Positions 1-6,470 are shown, numbered from the stretch's first letter. The stretch is 6,470 bases of DNA from Chitinophagaceae bacterium (GCA_021738605.1 JAIPBY010000137.1:1-6470), one strand, 5' to 3'. Program-made: numbers and translations. Notes: generated from the letters alone by a model not told the origin.

Positions 1-1041
1 GATTTTGGTGCAGATCTTGCTTTTTTCAAGAGAAGATTGTCTGTAACCTATGACTGGTACCAATCCTTCACTACGGACCTTGTAGGTCCGGGCGCTGCTG
101 TACCTGCATTGCTGGGTACGGCTGTACCCAGAGAGAACTCCGGTGAGATCAGGACAAGGGGTTTTGATCTGGAATTGAAGTGGAAGGATCGAATTGGCGA
201 AGTCTATTTTGAGATCGGTGGTAACCTTGCCAACAACGTAAGCCAAGTCATGTCCTATAATAACCCCACAAAAATCCTGAGCACTTTTAGACAAGGTCAG
301 GTACTGGGCGAACTATGGGGCTATAAAACCGATGGGCTTTTCCAAACGGCTGAAGAAATCACCAAATGGCCCAATCAATCATTTTTATGGTCTGGAAGAT
401 GGAATACAGGTGACCTGAAATACCTGGATCTTGATAACAATGGAGTTATCAATAATGGAAAAAATACATCGGTCGATCCAGGAGATATGCGCATTGTAGG
501 CAATGAGAGACCCCAGTATCTTTATGGGTTTAACGGTAATGTTTCATGGAAGGGACTGGAGTTGTCCTTTTTCTTCCAGGGTGTAGGTAAGCAAGATCTC
601 TTCATTACTGAGATCGTGAATGGAAACGTATTCAGGGGACCTGCCAATGGACCATTGCACATGATGGTGTATACCCAGCATCTTGATTACTGGAGGGATG
701 CATCAAGCCCATTGGGTGCAAATCCTAACGCTTACTATGCGAAACCTTACTCTGTATTTGACGGTGACAACAGTAAGAATTACGGAAGACCGGTTGATCG
801 GTATTTGCCAAGCGGAGCCTACTGCAGACTTAAGAATCTGCGGTTGGGGTATACCATTCCTCAAAAAATGATCAACAAGGTGCAGATCAAGGGGGCTAAT
901 ATTTATTTTTCTGGCGAAAACCTTTTCATTATCAACAAATTCAAATTGCTTGATCCTGAACAAACAGCAGGTAGCGCAGGTGACGGAAGAATCTATCCTT
1001 TATCAAAGGCCTTCTCTCTTGGATTGAATGTCAACTTCTAA
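1..1041 (+). CDS. SusC/RagA-family TonB-linked outer membrane protein, C-terminal part (5' truncated by window)
   Basis: The frame is open from base 1, so the 346 residues seen are the C-terminal third or so of a protein that is usually about 1,000 aa. The visible part is TonB-dependent beta-barrel with alternating aromatic strands. Family hallmarks seen: a GDLKYLDLDNNGVI segment near residues 137-150 (a DxDxNG calcium-loop-like motif typical of SusC proteins), then VGNERPQYLYGFN, a late GENLFIINKFKLLDPE block, and a terminal SLGLNVNF ending in an aromatic residue, as expected for the signal recognised by the barrel-assembly machinery. The TTG/Met at 37 is internal, not a start. Members import oligosaccharides or peptides across the outer membrane using TonB energy, paired with a SusD lipoprotein; here that partner follows 10 bases downstream. 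The plug domain, any carboxypeptidase-like N-terminal domain and the promoter lie outside the window, so the substrate cannot be inferred. Confidence 0.95.
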   Translation, partial: DFGADLAFFKRRLSVTYDWYQSFTTDLVGPGAAVPALLGTAVPRENSGEIRTRGFDLELKWKDRIGEVYFEIGGNLANNVSQVMSYNNPTKILSTFRQGQVLGELWGYKTDGLFQTAEEITKWPNQSFLWSGRWNTGDLKYLDLDNNGVINNGKNTSVDPGDMRIVGNERPQYLYGFNGNVSWKGLELSFFFQGVGKQDLFITEIVNGNVFRGPANGPLHMMVYTQHLDYWRDASSPLGANPNAYYAKPYSVFDGDNSKNYGRPVDRYLPSGAYCRLKNLRLGYTIPQKMINKVQIKGANIYFSGENLFIINKFKLLDPEQTAGSAGDGRIYPLSKAFSLGLNVNF

Positions 1042-1051
1042 AAAAACAGAT

Positions 1052-2776
1052 ATGAAAAAAATATATTTAATTTTATTCCTTTTCGTTGGGCTTGGAGCTG
1101 GCCTTTCTTCATGCAAGAAAGATTTTCTCAACCTGACGCCACTTGACCAAATATCAGATCCTGAATTCTGGAAAACCGATCAGGACCTCGAACTTTACAT
1201 GAATGGCCTGTATAACGTTCTGCCCGGATGGAATCTCTCCGGATCAGGTGGCCATCCATTGCTTGATGCAGGAACGGATATGGCCATAACCGTCGGTTTG
1301 TTTTTAGGTGAAAAAAACCGTCTTGATGGCGCCATCACCATCCCTTCAAGCGGAGGAGGGTGGAGTTGGACCAACGTTCGCAATGTGAATTATTTCCTGG
1401 CAAACAGCGATCGTGTGAAAACGGGAGCCCTAAAAGACCATTATACAGGGGAAGCATACTTTTTCAGGGCTTTCAATTACTTTAATTTGTTGAAGCAATT
1501 TGGTGATCTTCCTATTGTAAAGACTCCTTTGACTGTGAAGGATGAGACTGCATTATATGGTCCCCGCAGTTCCAGAACAGAAGTCGTGAATTTCATCCTG
1601 AGTGACCTTGACCTTGCAGTGACAAAACTGAAGAAAAAGTCTGAAGTACCGGCACAACGGATAAGCCGCGATGTGGCTTTGTTGTTAAAATCCAGGGTAG
1701 CACTTTATGAAGGCACCTGGGAAAAGTACCATCAAAATGATGCATTCAAAGGAACGACGGATGGTAAGGCATTTCTTACCGCAGCTGCCAATGCTGCAAA
1801 AGCAGTAATGGATGGGGCAATCTATAGGTTGACCACGGGCAATCCCAATCAAGTGTATTATGAGCTTTTTAATCAAGTGAACCTGCTTTCAGATCCTGAA
1901 GTCATGCTTTGGAGGGGTTACACTTTTGCATTCGGTAGCAATGCCCTTCAGACCTGGCCCAATGGATCTGGTTATACCCAGGATATGGCCAACCTTTACC
2001 TGTGCACTGATGGATTGCCCATAGGCGTAAGTCCGCTGTATCGTGGTGATAAGGATATAAGAAATGTAGTCATGAACCGCGATCCAAGGTTTGTCCAAAC
2101 GGTCATGAACCCTGGGGACCCTGTTACGATCAATTTAAAAAATGACACTAGCAAGTATCTGCTCCCTTTGTTGGGAGGTGCACAGACGGGTCCCACTGGA
2201 TACGAATCACAGAAATGGCGCCGTCCTCAGTTTGACCCTACAACAAACGGATTTAGTGGAGAAGTACCGTACATTATTTTTCGATATGCGGAAGCCTTGC
2301 TCAATTATGCTGAAGCAAAAGCCGAATTGGGAGAATTGACCCAGGCTGATGTGGATTTGACGATCAATAGGCTGAGGGCGCGGGTTGGCATGCCCAATAT
2401 GACCATTGCCAATATTCGTACTGATCCCAACTGGCCAGATTATGGTTATACACTGAGTAGTGCGCTGCGCGAGATCAGAAGAGAACGCACAGTTGAGTTG
2501 ATGGCGGAAGGCTTTCGTCGGGATGATATCATGCGTTGGGCTGCACATAAGTTGATTATTGGTAAAAGACCCAAGGGTGCTTTTTATTCAGATGAATTAA
2601 AAAAAGCATTTGCAAATTTGGCGGTAGATGCTGCGAATTTTCTTGATCCTTACAGGACTTCGCTTGTTGGAGCGGGAAGTACCTGGGGATTCGATCCTGC
2701 TAAGCATTATCTTTTGCCCATTCCGATTAACGAGATGACATTAAACCCGGCCATTAAACAGAATCCTGGCTATTAG
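1052..2776 (+). CDS. SusD/RagB-family nutrient-binding outer membrane lipoprotein
   Basis: This complete 574-aa protein has the usual length for the family. I chose ATG 1052 over the in-frame ATG 1028 because it gives a clean lipoprotein signal: MKK, a hydrophobic stretch, then the lipobox LSSC with the lipidated Cys at residue 21, followed by KKDFL, the usual SusD start. The 1028 start would overlap the preceding gene and add a polar tail. An A-rich run precedes 1052, with no Shine-Dalgarno, as is normal in Bacteroidota. The N-terminal region (FLNLTPLDQISDPEFW and the following helices, including AYFFRAFNYFNLLKQFGDLP) forms the TPR-like scaffold. The C-terminal RagB/SusD region contains IIFRYAEALLNYAEAKAELG, the IRRERTVELMAEGFRRDDIMRW helix pair, and the closing LLPIPINEM...QNPGY. 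It acts at the cell surface as the ligand-binding lid on its SusC partner. The bound ligand, glycan or peptide, cannot be read from the sequence. A terminator follows, so the pair ends this transcript. Confidence 0.96.
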   Translation: MKKIYLILFLFVGLGAGLSSCKKDFLNLTPLDQISDPEFWKTDQDLELYMNGLYNVLPGWNLSGSGGHPLLDAGTDMAITVGLFLGEKNRLDGAITIPSSGGGWSWTNVRNVNYFLANSDRVKTGALKDHYTGEAYFFRAFNYFNLLKQFGDLPIVKTPLTVKDETALYGPRSSRTEVVNFILSDLDLAVTKLKKKSEVPAQRISRDVALLLKSRVALYEGTWEKYHQNDAFKGTTDGKAFLTAAANAAKAVMDGAIYRLTTGNPNQVYYELFNQVNLLSDPEVMLWRGYTFAFGSNALQTWPNGSGYTQDMANLYLCTDGLPIGVSPLYRGDKDIRNVVMNRDPRFVQTVMNPGDPVTINLKNDTSKYLLPLLGGAQTGPTGYESQKWRRPQFDPTTNGFSGEVPYIIFRYAEALLNYAEAKAELGELTQADVDLTINRLRARVGMPNMTIANIRTDPNWPDYGYTLSSALREIRRERTVELMAEGFRRDDIMRWAAHKLIIGKRPKGAFYSDELKKAFANLAVDAANFLDPYRTSLVGAGSTWGFDPAKHYLLPIPINEMTLNPAIKQNPGY

Positions 2777-2818
2777 TCGATACCAGTTATTCATATCGAT
2801 TTAATTTTTTATAAATAT

Positions 2819-2855
2819 AACCGCCTGGTTCAATGAATCAGGCGGTTTGCTTTTT
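2819..2855 (+). terminator. Rho-independent terminator after the susC/susD pair
   Basis: The arms CCGCCTG (2821-2827) and CAGGCGG (2839-2845) are perfect complements. They extend inward by four pairs (GTTC with GAAT, one G-U) to a 3-base AAT loop, and outward by two A-T pairs (2819-2820 with 2846-2847). The 3' side runs into a T-rich tract, TTTGCTTTTTAT. It lies 42 bases after the SusD stop and separates that operon from the regulator operon. Confidence 0.9.
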
Positions 2856-2896
2856 ATCCGAACATCCATTGCAAAAAAATATCACCCACCGTAAGC

Positions 2897-2928
2897 GTTA
2901 ATCATTGAAGCATATTTTTTTGATTAAC
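2897..2928. promoter_or_regulatory. Perfect inverted repeat, candidate operator upstream of the AraC-type gene
   Basis: GTTAATCA (2897-2904) and TGATTAAC (2921-2928) are exact reverse complements separated by 16 bases, so the arm centres lie 24 bases apart, a little over two helical turns. The repeat is about 125 bases before the regulator start, in non-coding DNA after the terminator, and it is not followed by a T-tract that would make it a second terminator. The symmetry suits a dimeric regulator, possibly the adjacent AraC protein acting on its own operon; AraC sites are more often direct repeats, so another regulator is possible. The sequence is AT-rich, so chance symmetry is not excluded. 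Confidence 0.35.
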
Positions 2929-2951
2929 CTTTATATCGTAAATTAATTTTT
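2919..2951 (+). promoter_or_regulatory. Candidate Bacteroidota-type promoter (-33/-7) for the regulator operon
   Basis: TTTG at 2919-2922 is followed, after 21 bases, by TAATTTTT at 2944-2951. The latter matches the Bacteroidota -7 consensus TAnnTTTG except in the last base. Transcription would begin around 2957-2960 and give a leader of about 90 bases. The -33 element overlaps the right arm of the inverted repeat at 2921-2928, so a protein bound there could block it. The region is very T/A-rich, so this is a weak call. Confidence 0.25.
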
Positions 2952-2972
2952 AAATAAAAACCTATAACCAAT

Positions 2973-3028
2973 GCCGCAAGAATGGAGTGTAAACTGTAAG
3001 GTTTCGGATGGGTTTTCCTTTTTGCGGT
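2973..3028 (+). other. Long-range hairpin in the presumed leader of the AraC-type gene
   Basis: GCCGCAAGAA (2973-2982) can pair with TTTTTGCGGT (3019-3028): ten pairs, including two G-U, with a CCGCAA/TTGCGG core. The loop is 36 bases and contains a small AAAC/GTTT pairing (2992-2995 with 3001-3004). It ends 22 bases before the TTG start and has no T-tract after it, so it is not a terminator. It may shape translation or stability of the operon mRNA. I recognise no riboswitch class. The rest of the 274-base intergenic space is AT-rich, and I see no ORF in it. Confidence 0.3.
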
Positions 3029-3050
3029 CTAATAAAAACTGCAACAGCTT

Positions 3051-3980
3051 TTGAAAATTATTAATTTCACGATGCCTGAAAAAATAGGCAAGTCAATACA
3101 TATAAAGGAAGATAAGTTACCCTTTTTTTATCCTCACCTGCATCGCCATGTTGAAATTCAAATCACCTGGGTGCTTAGTGGTGAGGGTACCATTGTAATT
3201 GGGAATAACATGAAACCCTTTCAATCGGGTGACTTGTTTGTGATTGGAGCCAATCAGCCTCATTTGTTCAAAAGCAACCCTTGTTATTTTGAACCAGATA
3301 GCCGAAAAAAAATTCATGCCCTGAATATATTCTTCAATCCGGAAGGATTCATTTCACAACTGCTCAAGTTTCCTGAAATGAACAGGATTAAAAAATTTAT
3401 TAAATCAAGCAACTATGGCATCCAGGCATCTGAAAAAGATACGCCTAAATTGTTTGAATATTTTCTTAAAGTCATCAATCATGAGGAAGGATTTATGATG
3501 GCCTATTTTATTGAGATGCTTCAGGCAATGGCCAATTTAACCCAATGGGAATATTTTTCGACAGAATCTTTTGAGCACATGTTTACCGATACGGATGGGC
3601 TGAAGATGAATGATATTTTCCGTTATACCATGGATCACTACAAGGAAGAAATTTCGCTGGACCAGATTTCAGCCGTTGCTCACCTTGCGCCCCAATCTTT
3701 TTGCAGATATTTTAAAAAACACAGTGCTAAAACGTATACCCAATTTTTAAATGAACTGAGGATCAATGAAGCATGCAAGCGTTTGATGGAAAAAAGGTTT
3801 GTTTCTATTGGTGAAATTGCCCATCAATGTGGTTTTAACAGTGTCGTTTCTTTTAATCGCGTATTTAAAAGTATCGTTTCTAAAACACCCCGGGATTTTA
3901 TAAAAATGCACGAAAAAAAACTACCCCATTCATATTTTGATCTACCCAATGAAATGGTAAATTATAATTCAACACACTAA
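3051..3980 (+). CDS. AraC-family transcriptional regulator with N-terminal cupin sensor domain
   Basis: This is a 309-aa DNA-binding regulator if started at TTG 3051. The N-terminal half is a cupin-type ligand-binding domain: FYPHLHRHVEIQ (residues 26-37) supplies the clustered His29, His31, His33 and Glu35 typical of cupin metal or ligand sites, followed by GEGTIVIGN and a GDLFVIGANQPHLF strand pair. The C-terminal ~100 residues form the double helix-turn-helix. The first HTH starts at EEISLDQISAVAHLAPQSFC (about 198-217). The second is VSIGEIAHQCGFNSVVSFNR (251-270), followed by VFKSIVSKTPRDF, the classic AraC signature. Start choice: ATG 3072 would give 302 aa, but MKIINFTMPE at the TTG start resembles the N-termini I recall for Bacteroidota relatives; no Shine-Dalgarno decides it. 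An in-frame TAA at 3033 bounds the 5' end. It lies 10 bases before the serine dehydratase and probably regulates that operon. The effector is unknown. Confidence 0.92.
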   Translation: MKIINFTMPEKIGKSIHIKEDKLPFFYPHLHRHVEIQITWVLSGEGTIVIGNNMKPFQSGDLFVIGANQPHLFKSNPCYFEPDSRKKIHALNIFFNPEGFISQLLKFPEMNRIKKFIKSSNYGIQASEKDTPKLFEYFLKVINHEEGFMMAYFIEMLQAMANLTQWEYFSTESFEHMFTDTDGLKMNDIFRYTMDHYKEEISLDQISAVAHLAPQSFCRYFKKHSAKTYTQFLNELRINEACKRLMEKRFVSIGEIAHQCGFNSVVSFNRVFKSIVSKTPRDFIKMHEKKLPHSYFDLPNEMVNYNSTH

Positions 3981-3990
3981 ATACAATATC

Positions 3991-5577
3991 ATGGCATCCT
4001 TCCCCAGCATTTTCAATGACGTTATCGGACCTGTGATGAGGGGTCCTTCAAGTTCACATTGCGCAGCATCTTTGAGAATAGGACGGTTGTGCAAAGACCT
4101 GATGGGAGGCGCCATATCACATGTATTGATTGAATTCGACCCCAATGGTTCTCTTGCAACAACACACAAGAGCCAGGGTTCAGACATGGGTTTGTTTGGT
4201 GGATTTTTGGGATGGGAGGCGTATGATGAACGGCTGCCCCAATCGGAGAAATTTCTTGAACTGGAGGGCATTCAAGTTGACATTGAAATTCATGATATCA
4301 GTGCTGATCATCCCAATACCTACAAGCTTACCATGAGCAATAAAGAGGAATGTCATCGCATGACTGCGATTTCAACCGGAGGTGGTATGATAGAGGTAAT
4401 TGAAATTGACAACTGCAAAGTATCCCTTGCAGGAGATTATCATGAAACGCTTATTTATTGTGACTTTGCAGAAAATCTCATCCCTTATCTTAAAAATACA
4501 ATTGCTTATGATGAAATCATTTGGCATGAAACAAATGATGATGGGCTTTGCTTTCTTGAAATAAAGGCCCAACAATTCCTGGATGAAAATATTTTTCAGG
4601 AAATACTCGACATGAGTGAAGTTAATTATATCAAAAAACTATCACCCGTCCTGCCGGTTTTATCCAGAAACAATTTGCAGGTGCCATTCATTACCAGCGA
4701 GGAAATGCTGGTTTACAATCAGGATAAAAACCTGGCGCTTTGGGAACTGGCCATTGACTATGAGTGCATGAGGGGAAATATTTCCAAGGAGGAAGTATTT
4801 GAAAAAATGAGATCCATTGTTCGCATCATGCGCAATGCCATAGATACAGGATTGGCCGGAACCAGTTATGATGATAGGATTTTGGGCAGCCAATCTGTTC
4901 AGTTAAAAGAACAACTGACAAATAAGCGGTTGATGGGTGGTGATGTGAACAACACCATCATCATGTATGTTTCAGCCATCATGGAAGTGAAGAGTTCCAT
5001 GGGTGTTATTGTGGCTGCACCCACTGCTGGGTCCTGCGGGGCTTTGCCTGGCGCAATCATCGGAATGGCAACTTCATTGAATTTGTCTGAAGAAGAAATT
5101 GTAAGGGCTATGCTTGCAGCCGGATTGATCGGGGTCTTTATTGCAGCCCATGCCACATTTGCTGCGGAAGTGGGGGGATGTATGGCTGAGTGTGGTTCAG
5201 GCTCAGGAATGGCTGCTGCTGCATTGGTGGGTATGGCCAACGGCAGCTTGGCACAATCCCTCTCTGCTGCTTCATTGGCCTTGCAGAATGTACTCGGATT
5301 GATTTGCGACCCCATTGGAAACAGGGTAGAAGCCCCCTGCCTTGGAAGGAATGTTATGGCGGCAACAAATGCCGTCTCCTGCGCCAACATGGCCTTGTCT
5401 GATTACAATCACCTGGTTCCGCTGGATGAAGTCATTGAAACCATGCAAAAGGTTGGCAACGAAATTCATCATACCCTGCGCTGTACAAATCTTGGAGGCC
5501 TTTCCATTACCAAGGCTGCAAAAGACATAGAGCAGCAACTAGAGAATCAACCCCAATCATTTTTCAAAATTTGTTAA
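3991..5577 (+). CDS. Iron-sulfur L-serine ammonia-lyase (L-serine dehydratase), single chain, beta and alpha domains
   Basis: It converts L-serine to pyruvate and ammonia in the cytoplasm with an oxygen-sensitive [4Fe-4S] cluster. Residues 1-~148 are the beta domain, with the substrate-loop motif GPSSSH at 18-23 and STGGGMI at 128-134. Residues ~150-224 show an apparent strand-helix-strand-strand-helix-strand pattern suggesting an ACT-like fold. Residues ~233-520 are the catalytic alpha domain: AAPTAGSCGALPG (C349), EVGGCMAECGSGSGMAAAA (C397, C401), and LICDPIGNRVEAPCLGRN (C439, C450). The 42- and 11-residue gaps between C397, C439 and C450 equal those of the cluster cysteines 343, 385 and 396 of the Legionella enzyme as I recall it. 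The last residue, C528, matches that enzyme's inhibitory C-terminal cysteine. At 528 aa it is longer than the ~455-aa E. coli/Legionella type, largely because of the middle segment. The gaps to its neighbours are 10 bases upstream and 6 downstream, implying one transcript. GPSSSHC replaces the more usual GPSSSHT. Action on a related hydroxy-amino acid cannot be excluded. Confidence 0.94.
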   Translation: MASFPSIFNDVIGPVMRGPSSSHCAASLRIGRLCKDLMGGAISHVLIEFDPNGSLATTHKSQGSDMGLFGGFLGWEAYDERLPQSEKFLELEGIQVDIEIHDISADHPNTYKLTMSNKEECHRMTAISTGGGMIEVIEIDNCKVSLAGDYHETLIYCDFAENLIPYLKNTIAYDEIIWHETNDDGLCFLEIKAQQFLDENIFQEILDMSEVNYIKKLSPVLPVLSRNNLQVPFITSEEMLVYNQDKNLALWELAIDYECMRGNISKEEVFEKMRSIVRIMRNAIDTGLAGTSYDDRILGSQSVQLKEQLTNKRLMGGDVNNTIIMYVSAIMEVKSSMGVIVAAPTAGSCGALPGAIIGMATSLNLSEEEIVRAMLAAGLIGVFIAAHATFAAEVGGCMAECGSGSGMAAAALVGMANGSLAQSLSAASLALQNVLGLICDPIGNRVEAPCLGRNVMAATNAVSCANMALSDYNHLVPLDEVIETMQKVGNEIHHTLRCTNLGGLSITKAAKDIEQQLENQPQSFFKIC

Positions 5578-5583
5578 CCCAAT

Positions 5584-6470
5584 ATGTTTGACAAGAAAAT
5601 ATATATTGAAAGAAGGAAACAATTGCAACATGCTGTTGGCAACGGCCTGATTGTATTGTTGGGCAACGAAGAGAGCAGCATGAACTATAAGGACAATCTT
5701 TATCCTTTCAGACAGGATAGCAGCTTCTTGTATTTCTTTGGAATTGACAGGCCAGCATTGATAGGGATCATTGATATCGACAACGACAGTGAGATTCTTT
5801 TTGGTGATGATTTTACCACCGAAGAAATGATCTGGACCGGGTATCGTAAACCTTTGAACCTGCTTTCAGACAGCATTGGAATTTCAATTGTCAAACCCAG
5901 AAAAGATCTCTGGTCTTTTGTTCGACAAGCAACAGAACACAAAAAGACGATACATTTTTTGCCACCCTACAGACCCGAACAGCAGAATCTGTTGGCTGAC
6001 GTATTGGGCGTTTCATCGGGGTCGTTGTCAGGAATGTTTTCAATCAGTTTGATCAAGGCAATTGTTGCACAGCGTTCTTATAAATCAGCTGTGGAAATTG
6101 AGGAAATTAGCAGGGCTGTAAACACTACTGCCAGTATGCAGCTTGCAGCGATTACCATGGCAAAGACAGGCATGACTGAAGCACAAATTGCAGGGAAAAT
6201 GCAGGAAATAGCCATTGGAGCAGGTGGCAATCTTTCTTTTCCTACCATTTTCACGCAGCAGGGCCAAATTCTTCACAACGGTTTTAGCCATTCCGTTTTG
6301 GCAGAGGGAAATCTGGTTCTGTCTGATTGTGGTGCTGAAACAGGAATGCACTATGCAGGGGACCTTACCAGAACTTTTCCGGTGAGTGCAACATTCACGC
6401 CTGCACAAAGAGATATTTATGAAATAGTACATCGTGCACATGAGTCTGCTGTTGCGTTGCTGCAACCAGG
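5584..6470 (+). CDS. M24-family aminopeptidase P-like (Xaa-Pro) metallopeptidase, 3' truncated by window
   Basis: The frame is open from ATG 5584 to the window end: 295 codons of a protein normally about 430-465 aa. The ATG lies 6 bases after the dehydratase stop, so the genes are almost certainly cotranscribed. Residues 1-~160 form the aminopeptidase P N-terminal (creatinase-like) domain, with GLIVLLGNEESSMNY and YPFRQDSSFLYFFGI early on. The catalytic pita-bread domain starts around residue 170 (KSAVEIEEISRAV). It contains ILHNGFSH with His231 and His236, and LSDCGAE...YAGDLTRTFPVS, where Asp248 and Asp260 are the first two metal ligands. The remaining expected ligands, one His and two Glu, lie beyond the window. 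The family removes N-terminal residues preceding proline using two divalent metals, often Mn. The D-to-D spacing is 12, one more than in E. coli PepP, which I recall as usual for Bacteroidota members. No signal peptide is visible, so it is probably cytoplasmic. A prolidase-like specificity is possible. Confidence 0.92.
   Translation, partial: MFDKKIYIERRKQLQHAVGNGLIVLLGNEESSMNYKDNLYPFRQDSSFLYFFGIDRPALIGIIDIDNDSEILFGDDFTTEEMIWTGYRKPLNLLSDSIGISIVKPRKDLWSFVRQATEHKKTIHFLPPYRPEQQNLLADVLGVSSGSLSGMFSISLIKAIVAQRSYKSAVEIEEISRAVNTTASMQLAAITMAKTGMTEAQIAGKMQEIAIGAGGNLSFPTIFTQQGQILHNGFSHSVLAEGNLVLSDCGAETGMHYAGDLTRTFPVSATFTPAQRDIYEIVHRAHESAVALLQP

Noticed and set aside
424..450. The DxDNNG motif in the SusC part, considered as an unusual EF-hand insertion.
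   Set aside because: A similar GDIKYxDxNGDGxI segment is a standard feature of SusC/RagA proteins, so it is diagnostic rather than novel.
1028..1051. An earlier in-frame ATG for the SusD gene that overlaps the SusC gene by 14 bases.
   Set aside because: It would put a polar eight-residue extension before a well-formed lipoprotein signal peptide; ATG 1052 gives the normal MKK start and 21-residue signal with lipobox.
2207..2548. A 113-codon open frame on the - strand.
   Set aside because: It is antisense to the conserved C-terminal SusD domain; no family resemblance and no independent start signals.
2953..3039. The direct repeat AATAAAAAC at 2953-2961 and 3031-3039.
   Set aside because: A short A-rich word in AT-rich intergenic DNA is expected by chance, and the flanks do not match.
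3304..3918. Two runs of eight A in the regulator gene (about 3304-3311 and 3913-3920), considered as phase-variation tracts.
   Set aside because: Both sit in lysine-rich codons (AAA) of an intact frame in an A-rich genome; eight bases is too short to argue for slippage switching.
4899..5390. A 163-codon open frame on the - strand.
   Set aside because: It lies wholly inside the strongly conserved alpha domain of the serine dehydratase and encodes a low-complexity Ala/Pro-rich protein, the mirror of the Gly/Ala-rich sense strand.
6085..6465. A 126-codon open frame on the - strand near the window end, with many Cys residues.
   Set aside because: It is antisense to the aminopeptidase catalytic domain, whose motifs are clear; the Cys content mirrors GCA/ACA-type codons of the sense strand.

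Overview
This 6.5-kb window carries four genes, all on the + strand, and looks like chromosomal DNA of a member of the Bacteroidota (a Chitinophagia, Sphingobacteriia or Saprospiria-like organism is my guess, not proven). The reasons are a SusC/SusD outer-membrane pair, moderate-to-low GC, starts with no clear Shine-Dalgarno but A-rich leaders, and an M24 aminopeptidase of the form common in this phylum.

Left block (1-2776): the 3' part of a SusC/RagA-type TonB-dependent porin, followed 10 bases later by a complete SusD/RagB-type surface lipoprotein. Together these form an outer-membrane uptake machine, with SusD as the lid over the SusC barrel. No glycoside hydrolase or other substrate-defining enzyme is visible, so the substrate is unknown. 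A strong intrinsic terminator (2819-2855) closes the block.

Intergenic region (2777-3050, 274 bases): after the terminator comes a perfect 8-bp inverted repeat with a 16-base spacer (2897-2928), a weak Bacteroidota-type promoter candidate overlapping it, and a long-range hairpin (2973-3028) in the presumed leader of the next operon.

Right block (3051-6470): three tightly spaced genes, gaps 10 and 6 bases, probably one transcript. They are a cupin-AraC transcriptional regulator, a single-chain iron-sulfur L-serine dehydratase (528 aa), and an M24 aminopeptidase P-like enzyme cut by the window end. The likely theme is peptide and amino-acid catabolism: the peptidase trims (Xaa-Pro) peptides, the dehydratase turns serine into pyruvate and ammonia, and the regulator controls the operon.

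The most interesting protein is the serine dehydratase. Its domain order is beta, an ACT-like segment, then alpha. Its three cluster cysteines have the same 42/11 spacing as the Legionella enzyme, and its last residue is a cysteine, which suggests the 'tail-in-mouth' self-inhibition described for that enzyme. I found no mobile element, CRISPR array, rRNA or tRNA, and no clearly new system.
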